Source: Rhodocyclaceae bacterium UBA2271 (GTDB taxonomy: Bacteria > Pseudomonadota > Gammaproteobacteria > Burkholderiales > Rhodocyclaceae). Taken from it: a DNA stretch of 57,483 bases. The stretch covers positions 1 to 57,483 of the forward strand of contig DDXB01000068.1 in NCBI GenBank assembly GCA_002347405.1, read 5' to 3'. This document shows, piece after piece, positions 1 to 8,174 of the stretch (position 1 is its first letter; each line of letters opens with the position of its first letter). Under the pieces are notes generated by a model. The model ran no database searches and was not told the origin of the DNA. It was given only the letters and a program-made list of their open reading frames with translations. The translations under genes and the position numbers were made by a program.

Positions 1-114
1 GGGGTGACTGTTGCTCGCTGCGCTCGATGGTTACGGGCGACTCCGTGTCATCTATGGCGCGGGTTGCGCCTCCGGCACGTGACGTTCCGGCTTGGGGCGG
101 CCCTGCGCCGGAAC
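1..114. repeat. Composite intergenic repeat ending in a variable-arm hairpin, overlapping the flgH 5' end
   Basis: This is the reverse-orientation form of a repeat seen many times in the window. It contains the TCGCTGCGCTCG segment, a TTACGGGCGACTCCG segment and a GCGGGTTGCGCCTCCGG segment. It ends in a hairpin at 84-114 with arms GTTCCGGC and GCCGGAAC around the core TTGGGGCGGCCCTGC. The hairpin lies inside the predicted first codons of flgH, so the repeat supplies part of the signal-peptide coding sequence. Confidence 0.75.
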
Positions 115-777
115 TGCGGTGTCTCTCTGCTGGCGCTGGCCGCCGCCCTGCTCGCCGGTTGCGTCACCACTCCGCCGCCGACCGGCGTGCATCAGCCGAT
201 GACCATCCGGCCGGAGCTGAAGAGCCTCGCCGCCCCCGCCAACGGCAGCATCTACAACGTCGCCAGCGCGCGGCCGCTGTTCGAGGACCGGCGCGCGCGC
301 TACGTCGGCGACACCATCACCATCAACATTGCCGAAAAGACCGCGGCGGCGAAGAAATCCGACACCAAGGCCGACCGCAGCTACGATGCCGCGCTCGGCG
401 TGCCGACGATCGCCGGCCTGCCGTTCAAGACCTTCCAGGGCGCGACGGTCGGCGCGAACAGCAGTACCGCGTTCGAGGGCAAGGGCGAGAATGCCTCGTC
501 GAACAATTTCACCGGCACGCTGACGGTGACCGTGATCGAGGTCTATCCCAACGGCAACCTGCTGGTGTCGGGCGAGAAACAGATCGGCCTGAAGGAAGGC
601 GAGGAGTTCATCCGCTTCTCGGGGGTGGTCAACCCCAACACCATCACCGCCGCCAACACCGTGCAGTCCGTGCAAGTCGCCGATGCGCGCATCGAATACA
701 AGGCCAACGGCTTCATCGATTCGGCCCAGGTCATGGGCTGGCTGGGGCGCTTTTTCCTGACTTTCCTGCCGTTCTGA
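79..777 (+). CDS. flgH: FlgH, flagellar L-ring lipoprotein
   Basis: Outer-membrane L-ring subunit that acts with FlgI as the bushing around the flagellar rod. The N-terminus has an arginine-rich n-region, a hydrophobic stretch and a lipobox (LLAGC), as expected for a lipoprotein. The C-terminal part carries typical FlgH segments such as GNLLVSGEKQIGLKEGEEFIRFSGVVNP. From the GTG at 79 the protein is 232 aa, the usual family length. The same frame is open to position 4 and perhaps beyond, and no strong Shine-Dalgarno is visible, so the start is uncertain. It heads flgH-flgI-flgJ; flgA-G would be expected upstream, outside the window. The first codons overlap a dispersed repeat hairpin, which is unusual. 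Confidence 0.9.
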   Translation: MTFRLGAALRRNCGVSLLALAAALLAGCVTTPPPTGVHQPMTIRPELKSLAAPANGSIYNVASARPLFEDRRARYVGDTITINIAEKTAAAKKSDTKADRSYDAALGVPTIAGLPFKTFQGATVGANSSTAFEGKGENASSNNFTGTLTVTVIEVYPNGNLLVSGEKQIGLKEGEEFIRFSGVVNPNTITAANTVQSVQVADARIEYKANGFIDSAQVMGWLGRFFLTFLPF

Positions 778-833
778 CTTGGAAAATATATGGCCCCCAC
801 GCTCACTCTGTTCGCTGCCCCCACAGGGGGCGT

Positions 834-864
834 CGCCTCCCTTGGGGCGGCCCTGCGGGAGACG
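834..864. repeat. Variable-arm hairpin in front of flgI
   Basis: Left arm CGCCTCCC, core TTGGGGCGGCCCTGC, right arm GGGAGACG, with one mismatch in eight pairs. The right arm contains GGGAG, the only convincing Shine-Dalgarno for the flgI ATG at 870. A folded hairpin in the mRNA would therefore hide the ribosome-binding site. The preceding bases (790-833) look like a shortened composite repeat. Confidence 0.75.
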
Positions 865-869
865 TTACC

Positions 870-1976
870 ATGAGTACCACGCATAAAATTCTGATCGGCA
901 TGATGTGGGTCTTCGCGTTCTTGCTGGTGAGTGATGCCGCCCGCGCCGAACGCATCAAGGAAATTGCCTCGATCGCCGGGGTGCGCAATAACCAGTTGGT
1001 GGGTTACGGTATCGTCGTCGGTCTGGACGGCACCGGGGAAAACACCCCATTCACCACGCAGAGCATGGTCAATATGCTCTCGCGCATGGGCGTTTCGCTG
1101 CCGCCGGGCCAGACGATGCAGCTGAAGAATGTCGCGGCGGTGATGGTGACGACCGATCTGCCGCCCTTTGCGCGCATCGGCCAGCCCATCGACGTGACGG
1201 TCTCCTCGGTCGGCAGCGCCAAGTCGCTGCGCGGCGGCACGCTGGTGATGACGCCGCTCAAAGGCGCCGACGGGCAAACTTACGGCATGGCGCAGGGCAA
1301 TATCGTCGTCGGCGGCGCGGGTGCTTCAGCGGCTGGTACAAGGACCACCATCAATCACCTCGCCGTGGGCCGTATCGCCAATGGCGCGACTGTCGAGCGC
1401 GAAGTGCCGCTGACCATCGGCCAGGGCGACATCATCCATCTGGAACTGCGCCGCACCGATTTCGGCACCGCCCACCGCGTCACCGATGCGATCAACCAGG
1501 CCATGGGCCAGGGCACGGCCAGCGCGATCGATGCGCGCCAGGTGCAGGTCAGGTTGCCGGTCAATCCGAGCGAACGCGTCGCTTTCCTCGGCGCGGTGGA
1601 AAATCTCCACGTGACGCCGATGCCGATGGCGGCCAAGGTGATCGTCAATGCACGCACCGGTTCGGTGGTGATGAACCGCGCCGTGATGATCGAAGAGAGC
1701 GCTATCGCCCACGGCAACCTTTCCGTGTCGATCACGGTCGACAATACCGTCAGCCAGCCGGGCGCATTCTCGGGCGGGCAAACGGTGGGCGTGGCCAATG
1801 CCGAAATCGAGATCAAGCAGGAGGGCGGTGCCTTGCAGACCTTGAGGACCGGCGCGAATCTGGCCGACGTGGTGAAAGCGCTCAACGCCCTCGGCGCCAA
1901 TCCGCAAGACCTGATCGCCATCTTGCAGGCGATGAAGATGTCTGGTTCGCTGCGCGCCGAGCTGGAGATCATTTAA
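870..1976 (+). CDS. flgI: FlgI, flagellar P-ring protein
   Basis: Periplasmic P-ring subunit assembled around the rod in the peptidoglycan layer. From the ATG at 870 the product is 368 aa. It starts with a Sec signal peptide ending near ARA and continues with the family-defining ERIKEIASIAGVRNNQLVGYG and VGLDGTGE segments. The whole protein matches FlgI architecture and length. The frame is open upstream to position 27, but that part is only flgH read out of frame plus a repeat, so the ATG at 870 with GGGAG eight bases upstream is preferred. It follows flgH by 92 bases that hold a repeat hairpin. Confidence 0.95.
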   Translation: MSTTHKILIGMMWVFAFLLVSDAARAERIKEIASIAGVRNNQLVGYGIVVGLDGTGENTPFTTQSMVNMLSRMGVSLPPGQTMQLKNVAAVMVTTDLPPFARIGQPIDVTVSSVGSAKSLRGGTLVMTPLKGADGQTYGMAQGNIVVGGAGASAAGTRTTINHLAVGRIANGATVEREVPLTIGQGDIIHLELRRTDFGTAHRVTDAINQAMGQGTASAIDARQVQVRLPVNPSERVAFLGAVENLHVTPMPMAAKVIVNARTGSVVMNRAVMIEESAIAHGNLSVSITVDNTVSQPGAFSGGQTVGVANAEIEIKQEGGALQTLRTGANLADVVKALNALGANPQDLIAILQAMKMSGSLRAELEII

Positions 1977-2041
1977 CTCGGCACGAATTGCCGCCATGTT
2001 CCGGCGATTGCCGTTGCCGGGACAGGGCACACTTCAAGACA

Positions 2042-3073
2042 ATGAACTCCGCTACCTCCGTCCCCTCGATTTTCGACACGCAATCGCTCACCGCGCTGAA
2101 GGGCGACTTGAAGAAGGCTGATCCGCAGGCGCTGAAAGCGACCGCGCAACAGTTCGAAGCGGTGTTCGTGCAGATGCTCCTGAAGTCGATGCGCGCGGCC
2201 ACGCCGCAGGACGGCATGTTCGACAGCGATCAGACGCGCTTCTATCAGGAAATGCTCGACGCGCAACTCTCCCAGGTCATGGCCGCAAAGGGTGGCATGG
2301 GATTGGCGGCGGTGATCGAACGTCAACTGTCGCGGCCGGATGCGGTGAATGCGCCCGATTTTGCGGGGGGAATTCCCCTCGAACAAAACGCCGGGCCGTC
2401 CCAAGTTTTGTTCGGCCCCCTGGGGGGAGGGCGCGGCGCAGCCGCGACTTCGGGGGGGGCTTTAGCACCACCGGCCCGGCCGCTGCCCCTTGGGCCGGCG
2501 CAACGCGCCTACCCGCTGCCCAATGACCAGGCGCCGCGGTCGCTACCGATCGACAGCAGCCCCGTGCGGCCCGCCTTGCCGGCCACTTCAGGAGCGGGCG
2601 ATGGGCAGACACAAGCCTTTGTGAACAGCGTCTGGCCGCATGCCGTGGCGGCGAGCCAGCAGACCGGCATCCCCCCGCATTTCATGGTGGCGCATGCGGC
2701 GCTGGAAAGCGGCTGGGGACGCGCCGAGCCGCGTGCGGCCGACGGCCGCCCCAGTTATAACTTGTTTGGCATCAAGGCCGGCGGCAACTGGCAGGGCGCC
2801 GTGGCCAGTGCACCCACCACGGAATATGAAGGCGGCGTCGCCGTGCAGCGTGTCGAACGCTTTCGCGCCTATGGCTCGTATGCCGAAGCCTTTCAAGATT
2901 ACGCGCAACTCCTGGCGAAATCACCGCGCTACCGGGAAGTCATCGCCAGCACGGACGCCGCCGGTTTCTCCCGCGGCTTGCAACGCGCCGGCTACGCCAC
3001 CGACCCGCTGTATGCAGCCAAGCTCGAACGCATCATCGGCGGCCCGACACTGAGAACCGCGCTGGTCGGCTAG
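2042..3073 (+). CDS. flgJ: FlgJ, rod-binding protein with peptidoglycan hydrolase domain
   Basis: Bifunctional rod-capping protein and muramidase that opens the peptidoglycan for rod passage. From the ATG at 2042 it is 343 aa. Residues about 20-100 form the rod-binding domain (TAQQFEAVFVQMLLKSMR). Residues about 190-343 form a GH73-type glucosaminidase domain with the catalytic Glu near residue 222 in AALESGWG, so this is the two-domain form rather than the short FlgJ. The linker (about 105-180) is low-complexity and Pro/Gly/Ala-rich. Its coding DNA contains a 9-bp-arm copy of the dispersed hairpin at 2381-2413, so the repeat has been accepted in frame. An upstream in-frame start at 1988 lacks support. 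Confidence 0.94.
   Translation: MNSATSVPSIFDTQSLTALKGDLKKADPQALKATAQQFEAVFVQMLLKSMRAATPQDGMFDSDQTRFYQEMLDAQLSQVMAAKGGMGLAAVIERQLSRPDAVNAPDFAGGIPLEQNAGPSQVLFGPLGGGRGAAATSGGALAPPARPLPLGPAQRAYPLPNDQAPRSLPIDSSPVRPALPATSGAGDGQTQAFVNSVWPHAVAASQQTGIPPHFMVAHAALESGWGRAEPRAADGRPSYNLFGIKAGGNWQGAVASAPTTEYEGGVAVQRVERFRAYGSYAEAFQDYAQLLAKSPRYREVIASTDAAGFSRGLQRAGYATDPLYAAKLERIIGGPTLRTALVG
2381..2413. repeat. Variable-arm hairpin inside the flgJ linker
   Basis: Arms GAACAAAAC and GTTTTGTTC are perfectly complementary over nine bases and enclose the core GCCGGGCCGTCCCAA. These arms are AT-rich, unlike the GC-rich arms elsewhere, yet complementarity is complete. The element is translated as part of the linker between the rod-binding and hydrolase domains. 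Confidence 0.85.
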
Positions 3074-3320
3074 GTTTTAGCCCGCCCCCTGGCCCCCTCG
3101 CGGGGGTTCTTTACGGCTCGCTTTGCTCGTTTATTACGGGGCGCTTCATTTGACAGCGGAGCGGGTTGTGTACGATAAAGCCGCATCTCGCTTCGCGAGA
3201 CCAGTCTTCGACTGTCCTGCGGCCTGCGGCTTGGTGGCTGGCGCCGCGTGCCGCGTTTGCTTGGGGCGGCCCGGCGCAAACGCTGTGTTTTCGCTTTCAC
3301 GCCCGCCCTACTTTCTTTGA
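3074..3320. repeat. Composite multi-hairpin repeat downstream of flgJ
   Basis: This fills most of the 301-base gap after flgJ. It starts with a C/G hairpin (CCCCCTCGCGGGGG type), then TCGCTTTGCTCG, a variable window, CTTCGCGAGACCAGTCTTCG hairpins, and a terminal hairpin at 3253-3283. That hairpin has arms GCGTTTGC and GCAAACGC around TTGGGGCGGCCCGGC. No convincing gene is present; open frames here are by-products of the GC-rich repeat. Confidence 0.75.
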
Positions 3321-3376
3321 CTTTATTCCAGTAATATGGAATAAAGTCTTGACTATTTTCCACTTAAAAGGAAAAT
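3317..3376 (+). promoter_or_regulatory. Promoter/operator region of the AAA-DUF4143 gene
   Basis: A perfect 10-bp inverted repeat with a 6-base spacer lies at 3321-3346 (CTTTATTCCA and TGGAATAAAG). A second inverted repeat at 3355-3376 (ATTTTCC and GGAAAAT) runs up to the start codon. TTGACT at 3317 and AATAAA at 3340 form a possible -35/-10 pair with 17-base spacing that spans the first palindrome. A repressor bound there could block the promoter. This AT-rich stretch contrasts with the surrounding GC-rich DNA. Confidence 0.55.
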
Positions 3377-4517
3377 GGTCAGAATGCAGCGCAATCTCAC
3401 CCCCTATCTCCAGACCGATCTCGCCCGCAAGATGGTTTTTTTATCCGGTCCGCGCCAGGCCGGAAAAACCACCCTGGCGTGTGCCTTGGCGACAGACTGG
3501 CCAAACGCCCAGGTGCTGAATTGGGACGTCGCCGCCGACCGGCGCGTGATAATCAACCAGAGCTGGTCACCCGCTGCCCGGTTGCTGGTCTTTGATGAAC
3601 TGCACAAGATGAAGGACTGGAAAGTCTGGCTCAAGGGCGTCCATGACGGAAAACCAGATGGACAAGCGATTCTGGTCACCGGCAGCGCCCGGCTGGAAAC
3701 ATTCCGACAATCTGGCGAATCGCTGGCTGGCCGTTATTTTGCCTGGCGGCTGCACCCGGTGACGGTGGCGGAGTGGATGGCCGCCTCCGGCGCCAGCGCG
3801 GAAGAAGCGTTGGCGCGCATCCTCGAGCGTGGCGGCTTCCCCGAACCTTTCCTTGCCGACCAGCCGAGCGACGCCGCGCGCTGGCGGCGGCAATATCTTG
3901 AGGGTGTGATCCGCGACGATATTCTTGAATTTTCGCGCGTCGGTGAATTGCGCGCCATGCGCCTGTTCATCGACATGCTGCGTGGCCGAGTCGGCTCGCC
4001 GGTTTCGTTAGCCTCGCTGGCGCGCGATCTGCAGGTGTCTCCGACCACGCTCGGGCGCTACCTCGAAATTCTGGAGGCATTGCACATCGTGTTCGCCGTG
4101 CGGCCTTTTCATCGCAATATTGCCCGCGCCCTGCTCAAGGAACCGAAGATCTACTTCTTTGATACCGGCCTGGTCGAGGGTGATGAAGGCGTGCGTTTTG
4201 AAAATGCCTGCGCCACGATGCTGCTGCGGCATGCCCACTTTCTGCAGGATGCGGCCGGCCGCGAAATTCGCCTCCACTATATTCGCGACAAGGAGGGACG
4301 CGAGATCGATTTCGTCCTCTGTGAAAAGGAAGAGCCGCTCGGTTTCGCCGAATGCAAGCTCGCCGATTCGACCGTGCCGCCCTTTCTTGCCGCCGTGGCG
4401 GAGCGCTTCCCGGCGGCCGGCACGACGCTGCTGGTGCGCTATCTGCGCCAGACCGAGCAGCGTGGCCGCATCACGGTCGAGCGTGCGGCCGAATGGCTGG
4501 CACGGCTCGCGGCCTGA
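3375..4517 (+). CDS. ATP-binding protein, AAA_14 plus DUF4143
   Basis: Member of the widespread AAA/DUF4143 ATPase family, whose cellular role is not established. Walker A is GPRQAGKTT (residues 25-33) and Walker B is LLVFDE (near 70-75). The middle region carries a winged-helix-like segment (SLASLARDLQVSPTTLGRYLEIL). The C-terminal EIDFVL and FAECK motifs resemble a PD-(D/E)XK nuclease-like core. At 380 aa it is full length. ATG codons occur at 3375 and 3384; the second is better spaced from AAGG at 3368. It interrupts the flgJ-flgK order, has its own palindromic promoter and is flanked by repeats, which suggests acquisition. Such genes are mobile and are sometimes discussed as toxin or defence components, but nothing here proves that. 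Confidence 0.88.
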   Translation: MVRMQRNLTPYLQTDLARKMVFLSGPRQAGKTTLACALATDWPNAQVLNWDVAADRRVIINQSWSPAARLLVFDELHKMKDWKVWLKGVHDGKPDGQAILVTGSARLETFRQSGESLAGRYFAWRLHPVTVAEWMAASGASAEEALARILERGGFPEPFLADQPSDAARWRRQYLEGVIRDDILEFSRVGELRAMRLFIDMLRGRVGSPVSLASLARDLQVSPTTLGRYLEILEALHIVFAVRPFHRNIARALLKEPKIYFFDTGLVEGDEGVRFENACATMLLRHAHFLQDAAGREIRLHYIRDKEGREIDFVLCEKEEPLGFAECKLADSTVPPFLAAVAERFPAAGTTLLVRYLRQTEQRGRITVERAAEWLARLAA

Positions 4518-4534
4518 CAGACTAACGAAAAATA

Positions 4535-4870
4535 GCGTTTGCGCCGGGCCGCCCTTATCCCGCGTTGCGGGATAAGGGCTTTCTGGTGGCACCCCGCTCC
4601 CCCGGCCCCTCTCTCGCCGGGGGAGCGGGGAGAAAACCCCGCAGTCTCGCCGCCGGGCCGCCCCAAGGCGAGACGGCACGCGCCGCCAGGCGCAACCCGC
4701 ATCGATAGTTGATCGGAGCACCCCGTAACAAGCGAGCGCAGCGACAACAAGCGACGTAGTCGCGCCGTTGCGGCGTAGGCTAATGCCGGCAAAGCCGGCG
4801 TTAAGCCGCGAAGCGGCGGCCGGAGGCAAAAACCAAATTACCCCCGAGAGGGGGGCGAAGGGGGGCGGGC
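4535..4870. repeat. Two repeat units between the ATPase gene and flgK
   Basis: This accounts for most of the 442-base gap. A truncated hairpin begins at 4535 (arm GCGTTTGC, then GCCGGGCCGCCC) and is interrupted by an unrelated hairpin with TTATCCCGC and GCGGGATAA arms. G/C-rich hairpins follow, then a full copy at 4644-4674 with arms GTCTCGCC and GGCGAGAC around GCCGGGCCGCCCCAA. Behind it lie the composite body: CGCGCCGCCAGGCGCAA, a variable 20-base window at 4701-4720, CCCGTAACAAGCGAGCGCAG, and the AATGCCGGC and GCCGGCGTT hairpin. No gene is visible. Confidence 0.8.
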
Positions 4871-4875
4871 TAAAA

Positions 4876-4892
4876 CTGGCATAACTATTGCT
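4876..4892 (+). promoter_or_regulatory. Sigma54-type promoter of flgK-flgL
   Basis: TGGCATAACTATTGCT matches the -24/-12 consensus (TGGCAC, spacer, TTGC), with the invariant GG and GC correctly spaced. It lies 68 bases before the flgK ATG and just after the composite repeat. This fits control by the NtrC-family regulator encoded at 21,531. Confidence 0.75.
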
Positions 4893-4959
4893 GTATTTCC
4901 GGTAACCCCTCAATGATCGGCAGTTATTGCCGATATTGAATCTGTTACACGGAGAAATC

Positions 4960-6885
4960 ATGGCCAGCGGAATATTCAACGTCGCAATCAGCGGCCTCAA
5001 CGTCGCCCAGGCCGGTGTGCTTACCACCGGCCACAACATCGCCAATGCCTCGACCCCGGGTTATTCGCGGCAGCGGATCGTCCAGACGACCAATACGCCG
5101 CAATTTACCGGCGCGGGTTTTATCGGCAAGGGCGCGAACGTCGACACCATCCAGCGTATTTACAACCAGTTCCTCAGCAGCCAGGTGCTGTCGGCGCAAA
5201 CCGGCGCGGCCCAGGCGGACAGTTATCTGGCCCAGATCAGGCAAATCGACAATCTGTTGGCCGATCCAAACGCGGGTCTCTCCCCGGCCCTGGCGGATTT
5301 CTTCAAGGGTGTGCAGGAAGTGGCGGCCAATCCGGCGTCCATTCCCGCGCGGCAGGCCATGCTGTCGGCCAGCCAGTCGTTGGTGGGGCGCTTTCAGTCG
5401 ATTGATCAGCGCCTGCGCGAGATTCGCGAAGGCGTCAACAGCCAGATCACCAGCGAAATCACGCTGATCAACTCCTACGCCAAGCAGATTGCCGACGTCA
5501 ATCAACGCATCATCGTCGCCCAGGCGGTCGGACCGACGGTGCCCGCCAACGACCTGCTCGACCAGCGCGACCAGTTGATCGCCGAACTCAACAAGGAAAT
5601 CCGCGTCACCACGCAGATACAGAACGACGGCACCTACAGCGTGTTCATCGGCAACGGCCAGCCGCTGGTGGTCGGGACACTCAATTACTCCCTGCAGGCC
5701 GTCGCCGCGCCCGACGACCCAGAGCGCACCATCGTTGCCCTGCGCTCGCCGACGGGTACGACGGTCAACATTCCGGAATCCCTGCTGAGCGGCGGCAAAC
5801 TCGGCGGCCTGATTGCCTTTCGCGCCGAATCGCTCGACCCGGTGCAAAACGCCCTGGGCCGCATCGCCCTGACGCTGGCAACCAATTTCAACGACCAGCA
5901 TCGGCTGGGGCAGGATTTGACCGGAGTGCTGGGCGGCAATTATTTTGATCTCAGCCGGGCCGGGCCGACGGTGATGGCGAATGCGAATAATGCCGTGCCG
6001 AGCCAGATTCCTGCAGTGACAATCAGCGATCCTGGCGCACTGACGACGAGCGACTACCGTTTGACCTATGCCGCTGGAAATTACACGCTGACCCGGTTAT
6101 CGGATAGCGTGTCACAAACCTATGCGGGTGTGGCGCCACTCTCCTGGAATGTCGATGGCCTCACGATTGCGGCGGGCGCATGGACGCCAGTGGCGGGTGA
6201 CAGTTTCCTGATCCAGCCGACAAGAAACGGTGCGGGTAACCTGGCGCTGGCCATTACTGATCCACGCAACATCGCGGCTGCAGCACCGATTCGCACCACA
6301 GCGGCACTCACCAACAGCGGCACCGGGAGCATCAATGCCGGTTCGGTGAATGCGCCACCGCCACCGAATGCCAACCTCACCCAGACCGTGACACTCACCT
6401 TCATCAGTCCGACTGCGTTTGATGTCAGTGGTACCGGTACGGGGAATCCAGCGGGTGTCGCCTACACGGCCGGCGGCGATATTTCCTATAACGGTTGGAC
6501 GATAAAAATAGCGGGTACTCCTGCTGCCGGAGATGTGTTTACAGTATCCGTCAATGCCAACGGGGTTTCCGACAACCGCAACGCAATGCTGCTGGGCGCG
6601 TTGCAGACGCAGACGAAGATGAGCAACGGCACCGCCAGCTACCAGTCGGCCTATTCGCAGATCGTCAGCCAGACCGGCAACAAGACGCGCGAGGTCGAGG
6701 TCACGGGCAAGGCGCAACAAACCCTGGCCGACCAGGCGCAAATCGAGGTCGACAAGGTGTCAGGCGTCAACCTCGACGAGGAGGCCGCCAACCTGCTGCG
6801 CTACCAACAGGCCTATCAGGCTTCGGCCAAGCTGATCGAGATTGCGGGGCGTCTGTTCGACGAAATCCTCGCCATCACTCGCTAA
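4960..6885 (+). CDS. flgK: FlgK, hook-filament junction protein 1 (HAP1)
   Basis: First hook-associated protein, exported by the flagellar type III system and placed between hook and filament. From the ATG at 4960, preceded by GGAG, it is 641 aa. The N-terminus (GIFNVAISGLNVAQAGVLTTGHNIANASTPGYSRQ) and the C-terminus (VNLDEEAANLLRYQQAYQASAKLIEIAGRLFDEILAITR) are diagnostic. The middle, about residues 325-545, is a beta-rich insertion with repeated GD-S/V-F motifs, typical of the surface-exposed domains. It follows a sigma54-type promoter and precedes flgL by 38 bases. Confidence 0.96.
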   Translation: MASGIFNVAISGLNVAQAGVLTTGHNIANASTPGYSRQRIVQTTNTPQFTGAGFIGKGANVDTIQRIYNQFLSSQVLSAQTGAAQADSYLAQIRQIDNLLADPNAGLSPALADFFKGVQEVAANPASIPARQAMLSASQSLVGRFQSIDQRLREIREGVNSQITSEITLINSYAKQIADVNQRIIVAQAVGPTVPANDLLDQRDQLIAELNKEIRVTTQIQNDGTYSVFIGNGQPLVVGTLNYSLQAVAAPDDPERTIVALRSPTGTTVNIPESLLSGGKLGGLIAFRAESLDPVQNALGRIALTLATNFNDQHRLGQDLTGVLGGNYFDLSRAGPTVMANANNAVPSQIPAVTISDPGALTTSDYRLTYAAGNYTLTRLSDSVSQTYAGVAPLSWNVDGLTIAAGAWTPVAGDSFLIQPTRNGAGNLALAITDPRNIAAAAPIRTTAALTNSGTGSINAGSVNAPPPPNANLTQTVTLTFISPTAFDVSGTGTGNPAGVAYTAGGDISYNGWTIKIAGTPAAGDVFTVSVNANGVSDNRNAMLLGALQTQTKMSNGTASYQSAYSQIVSQTGNKTREVEVTGKAQQTLADQAQIEVDKVSGVNLDEEAANLLRYQQAYQASAKLIEIAGRLFDEILAITR

Positions 6886-6923
6886 AGGCAACCGGGGAAA
6901 ACCGAGGTTAACGGAGAAGTTCC

Positions 6924-8174
6924 ATGATTAGAGTCAGCACCAGCATGATCTTCAACGCCGGGGTCAATGCCATCAATACCCAGACCGCATCCTTGCTGCA
7001 CTTGCAGCAGCAGATTGCCAGCGGCCGGCGCATTCTTACTCCTGCAGACGATCCGGTTGGCGCGGCGCGCGCGCTCGAAGTCACACAGGCGAAAGACGTC
7101 ACGGCCCAGTACTCGACCAATCATGACAATGCCAAAACTTTGCTGGGTCTGGAGGAAGTGCAACTGACCAGCGCCATCGATTTGATGGTGCGCCTCAAGG
7201 AACTGACGGTGCAGGCCGGCAATGGCACACTATCGGACGACAATCGTCGCGGCATCGCCGTGGAACTGCGCGCCCGCTTTGATGCGCTGCTGGGCATTGC
7301 CAATGCGACCGACGGCAGCGGCCAGTACATGTTTGCCGGCTACATGGGCGCTACCCCGCCGTTTGCCGGCACAGTCGCCGGCGGCGTTAGCTATTCCGGT
7401 GACGACGGGCAGCGTCGGCTCCAGGTGGCCCCGACGCGTTTCCTCGAGGTCGGCGACTCAGGCAACGATGTGTTCAATCGCATCAGGAACGGCAACGGCA
7501 CCTTTGCCACTACCTATGGCACCAACAACGTCACACCAGGGCCGAACCTGGGCACCGGCGTCATCAATGGCGGTGCGGTGACCAACCCCGCCGCCTGGGT
7601 TGCGCCATCGAGTGGCAGCTATACCATCCGCTTCAGTGGAGCTCCCAGCGCCACCAGCTACCAGATTTATGACGGGATTACTGACTTGACCGGTGCAATG
7701 CCCTTTACCGCAGGGCAAGCCATCGCTCTACCTCCGCTTGCCAGTTCCGGCGCCCATGTGGTTGTCACGGGCGCACCGAGTGACGGCGACAGCTTTGTCG
7801 TTAGCCCCAGTTCCAGCCAGTCGGTTTTTGCGAGCCTGGCGAACCTCATCACCACGCTGGAGGCTGGCACCGCGACGGCGGCGGATCGGGCGCGCTACAA
7901 CACCAACCTCGGCAGCGCCATGATCAATCTCGACCAGGCCACCGACAATTTCTTGCGCGTTCGCGCGGCAATTGGCTCGCGCTTGAACGAGGTGGATTCG
8001 CTGTCGGACATGAACCAGGAGCTGCAACTGCAATACGCGCAAACGCTGTCCACGCTGCAGGATCTCGATTTTGTCAAAGGAATTTCCGATCTGACGCGCA
8101 AGCAGACAGGTCTTGAAGCGGCGCAGCAATCCTTCGTGCGCGTATCGCAACTTTCCTTGTTCAACTACCTATGA
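6924..8174 (+). CDS. flgL: FlgL, hook-filament junction protein 3 (HAP3)
   Basis: Second junction protein, flagellin-like at both ends. The product is 416 aa from the ATG at 6924 with GGAG upstream. The N-terminus (MIRVSTSMIFNAGVNAI, QQQIASGRRILTPADDP) and the C-terminal heptads match FlgL. A beta-rich segment at about residues 180-300 contains GDSFVVSPSSSQSVF, recalling the flgK insert. Its stop overlaps the following lipoprotein gene by four bases (ATGA), which suggests translational coupling. Confidence 0.95.
   Translation: MIRVSTSMIFNAGVNAINTQTASLLHLQQQIASGRRILTPADDPVGAARALEVTQAKDVTAQYSTNHDNAKTLLGLEEVQLTSAIDLMVRLKELTVQAGNGTLSDDNRRGIAVELRARFDALLGIANATDGSGQYMFAGYMGATPPFAGTVAGGVSYSGDDGQRRLQVAPTRFLEVGDSGNDVFNRIRNGNGTFATTYGTNNVTPGPNLGTGVINGGAVTNPAAWVAPSSGSYTIRFSGAPSATSYQIYDGITDLTGAMPFTAGQAIALPPLASSGAHVVVTGAPSDGDSFVVSPSSSQSVFASLANLITTLEAGTATAADRARYNTNLGSAMINLDQATDNFLRVRAAIGSRLNEVDSLSDMNQELQLQYAQTLSTLQDLDFVKGISDLTRKQTGLEAAQQSFVRVSQLSLFNYL

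Noticed and set aside
27..869. Upstream extension of flgI across flgH
   Set aside because: The residues before the ATG at 870 are flgH out of frame; the signal peptide starts at 870.
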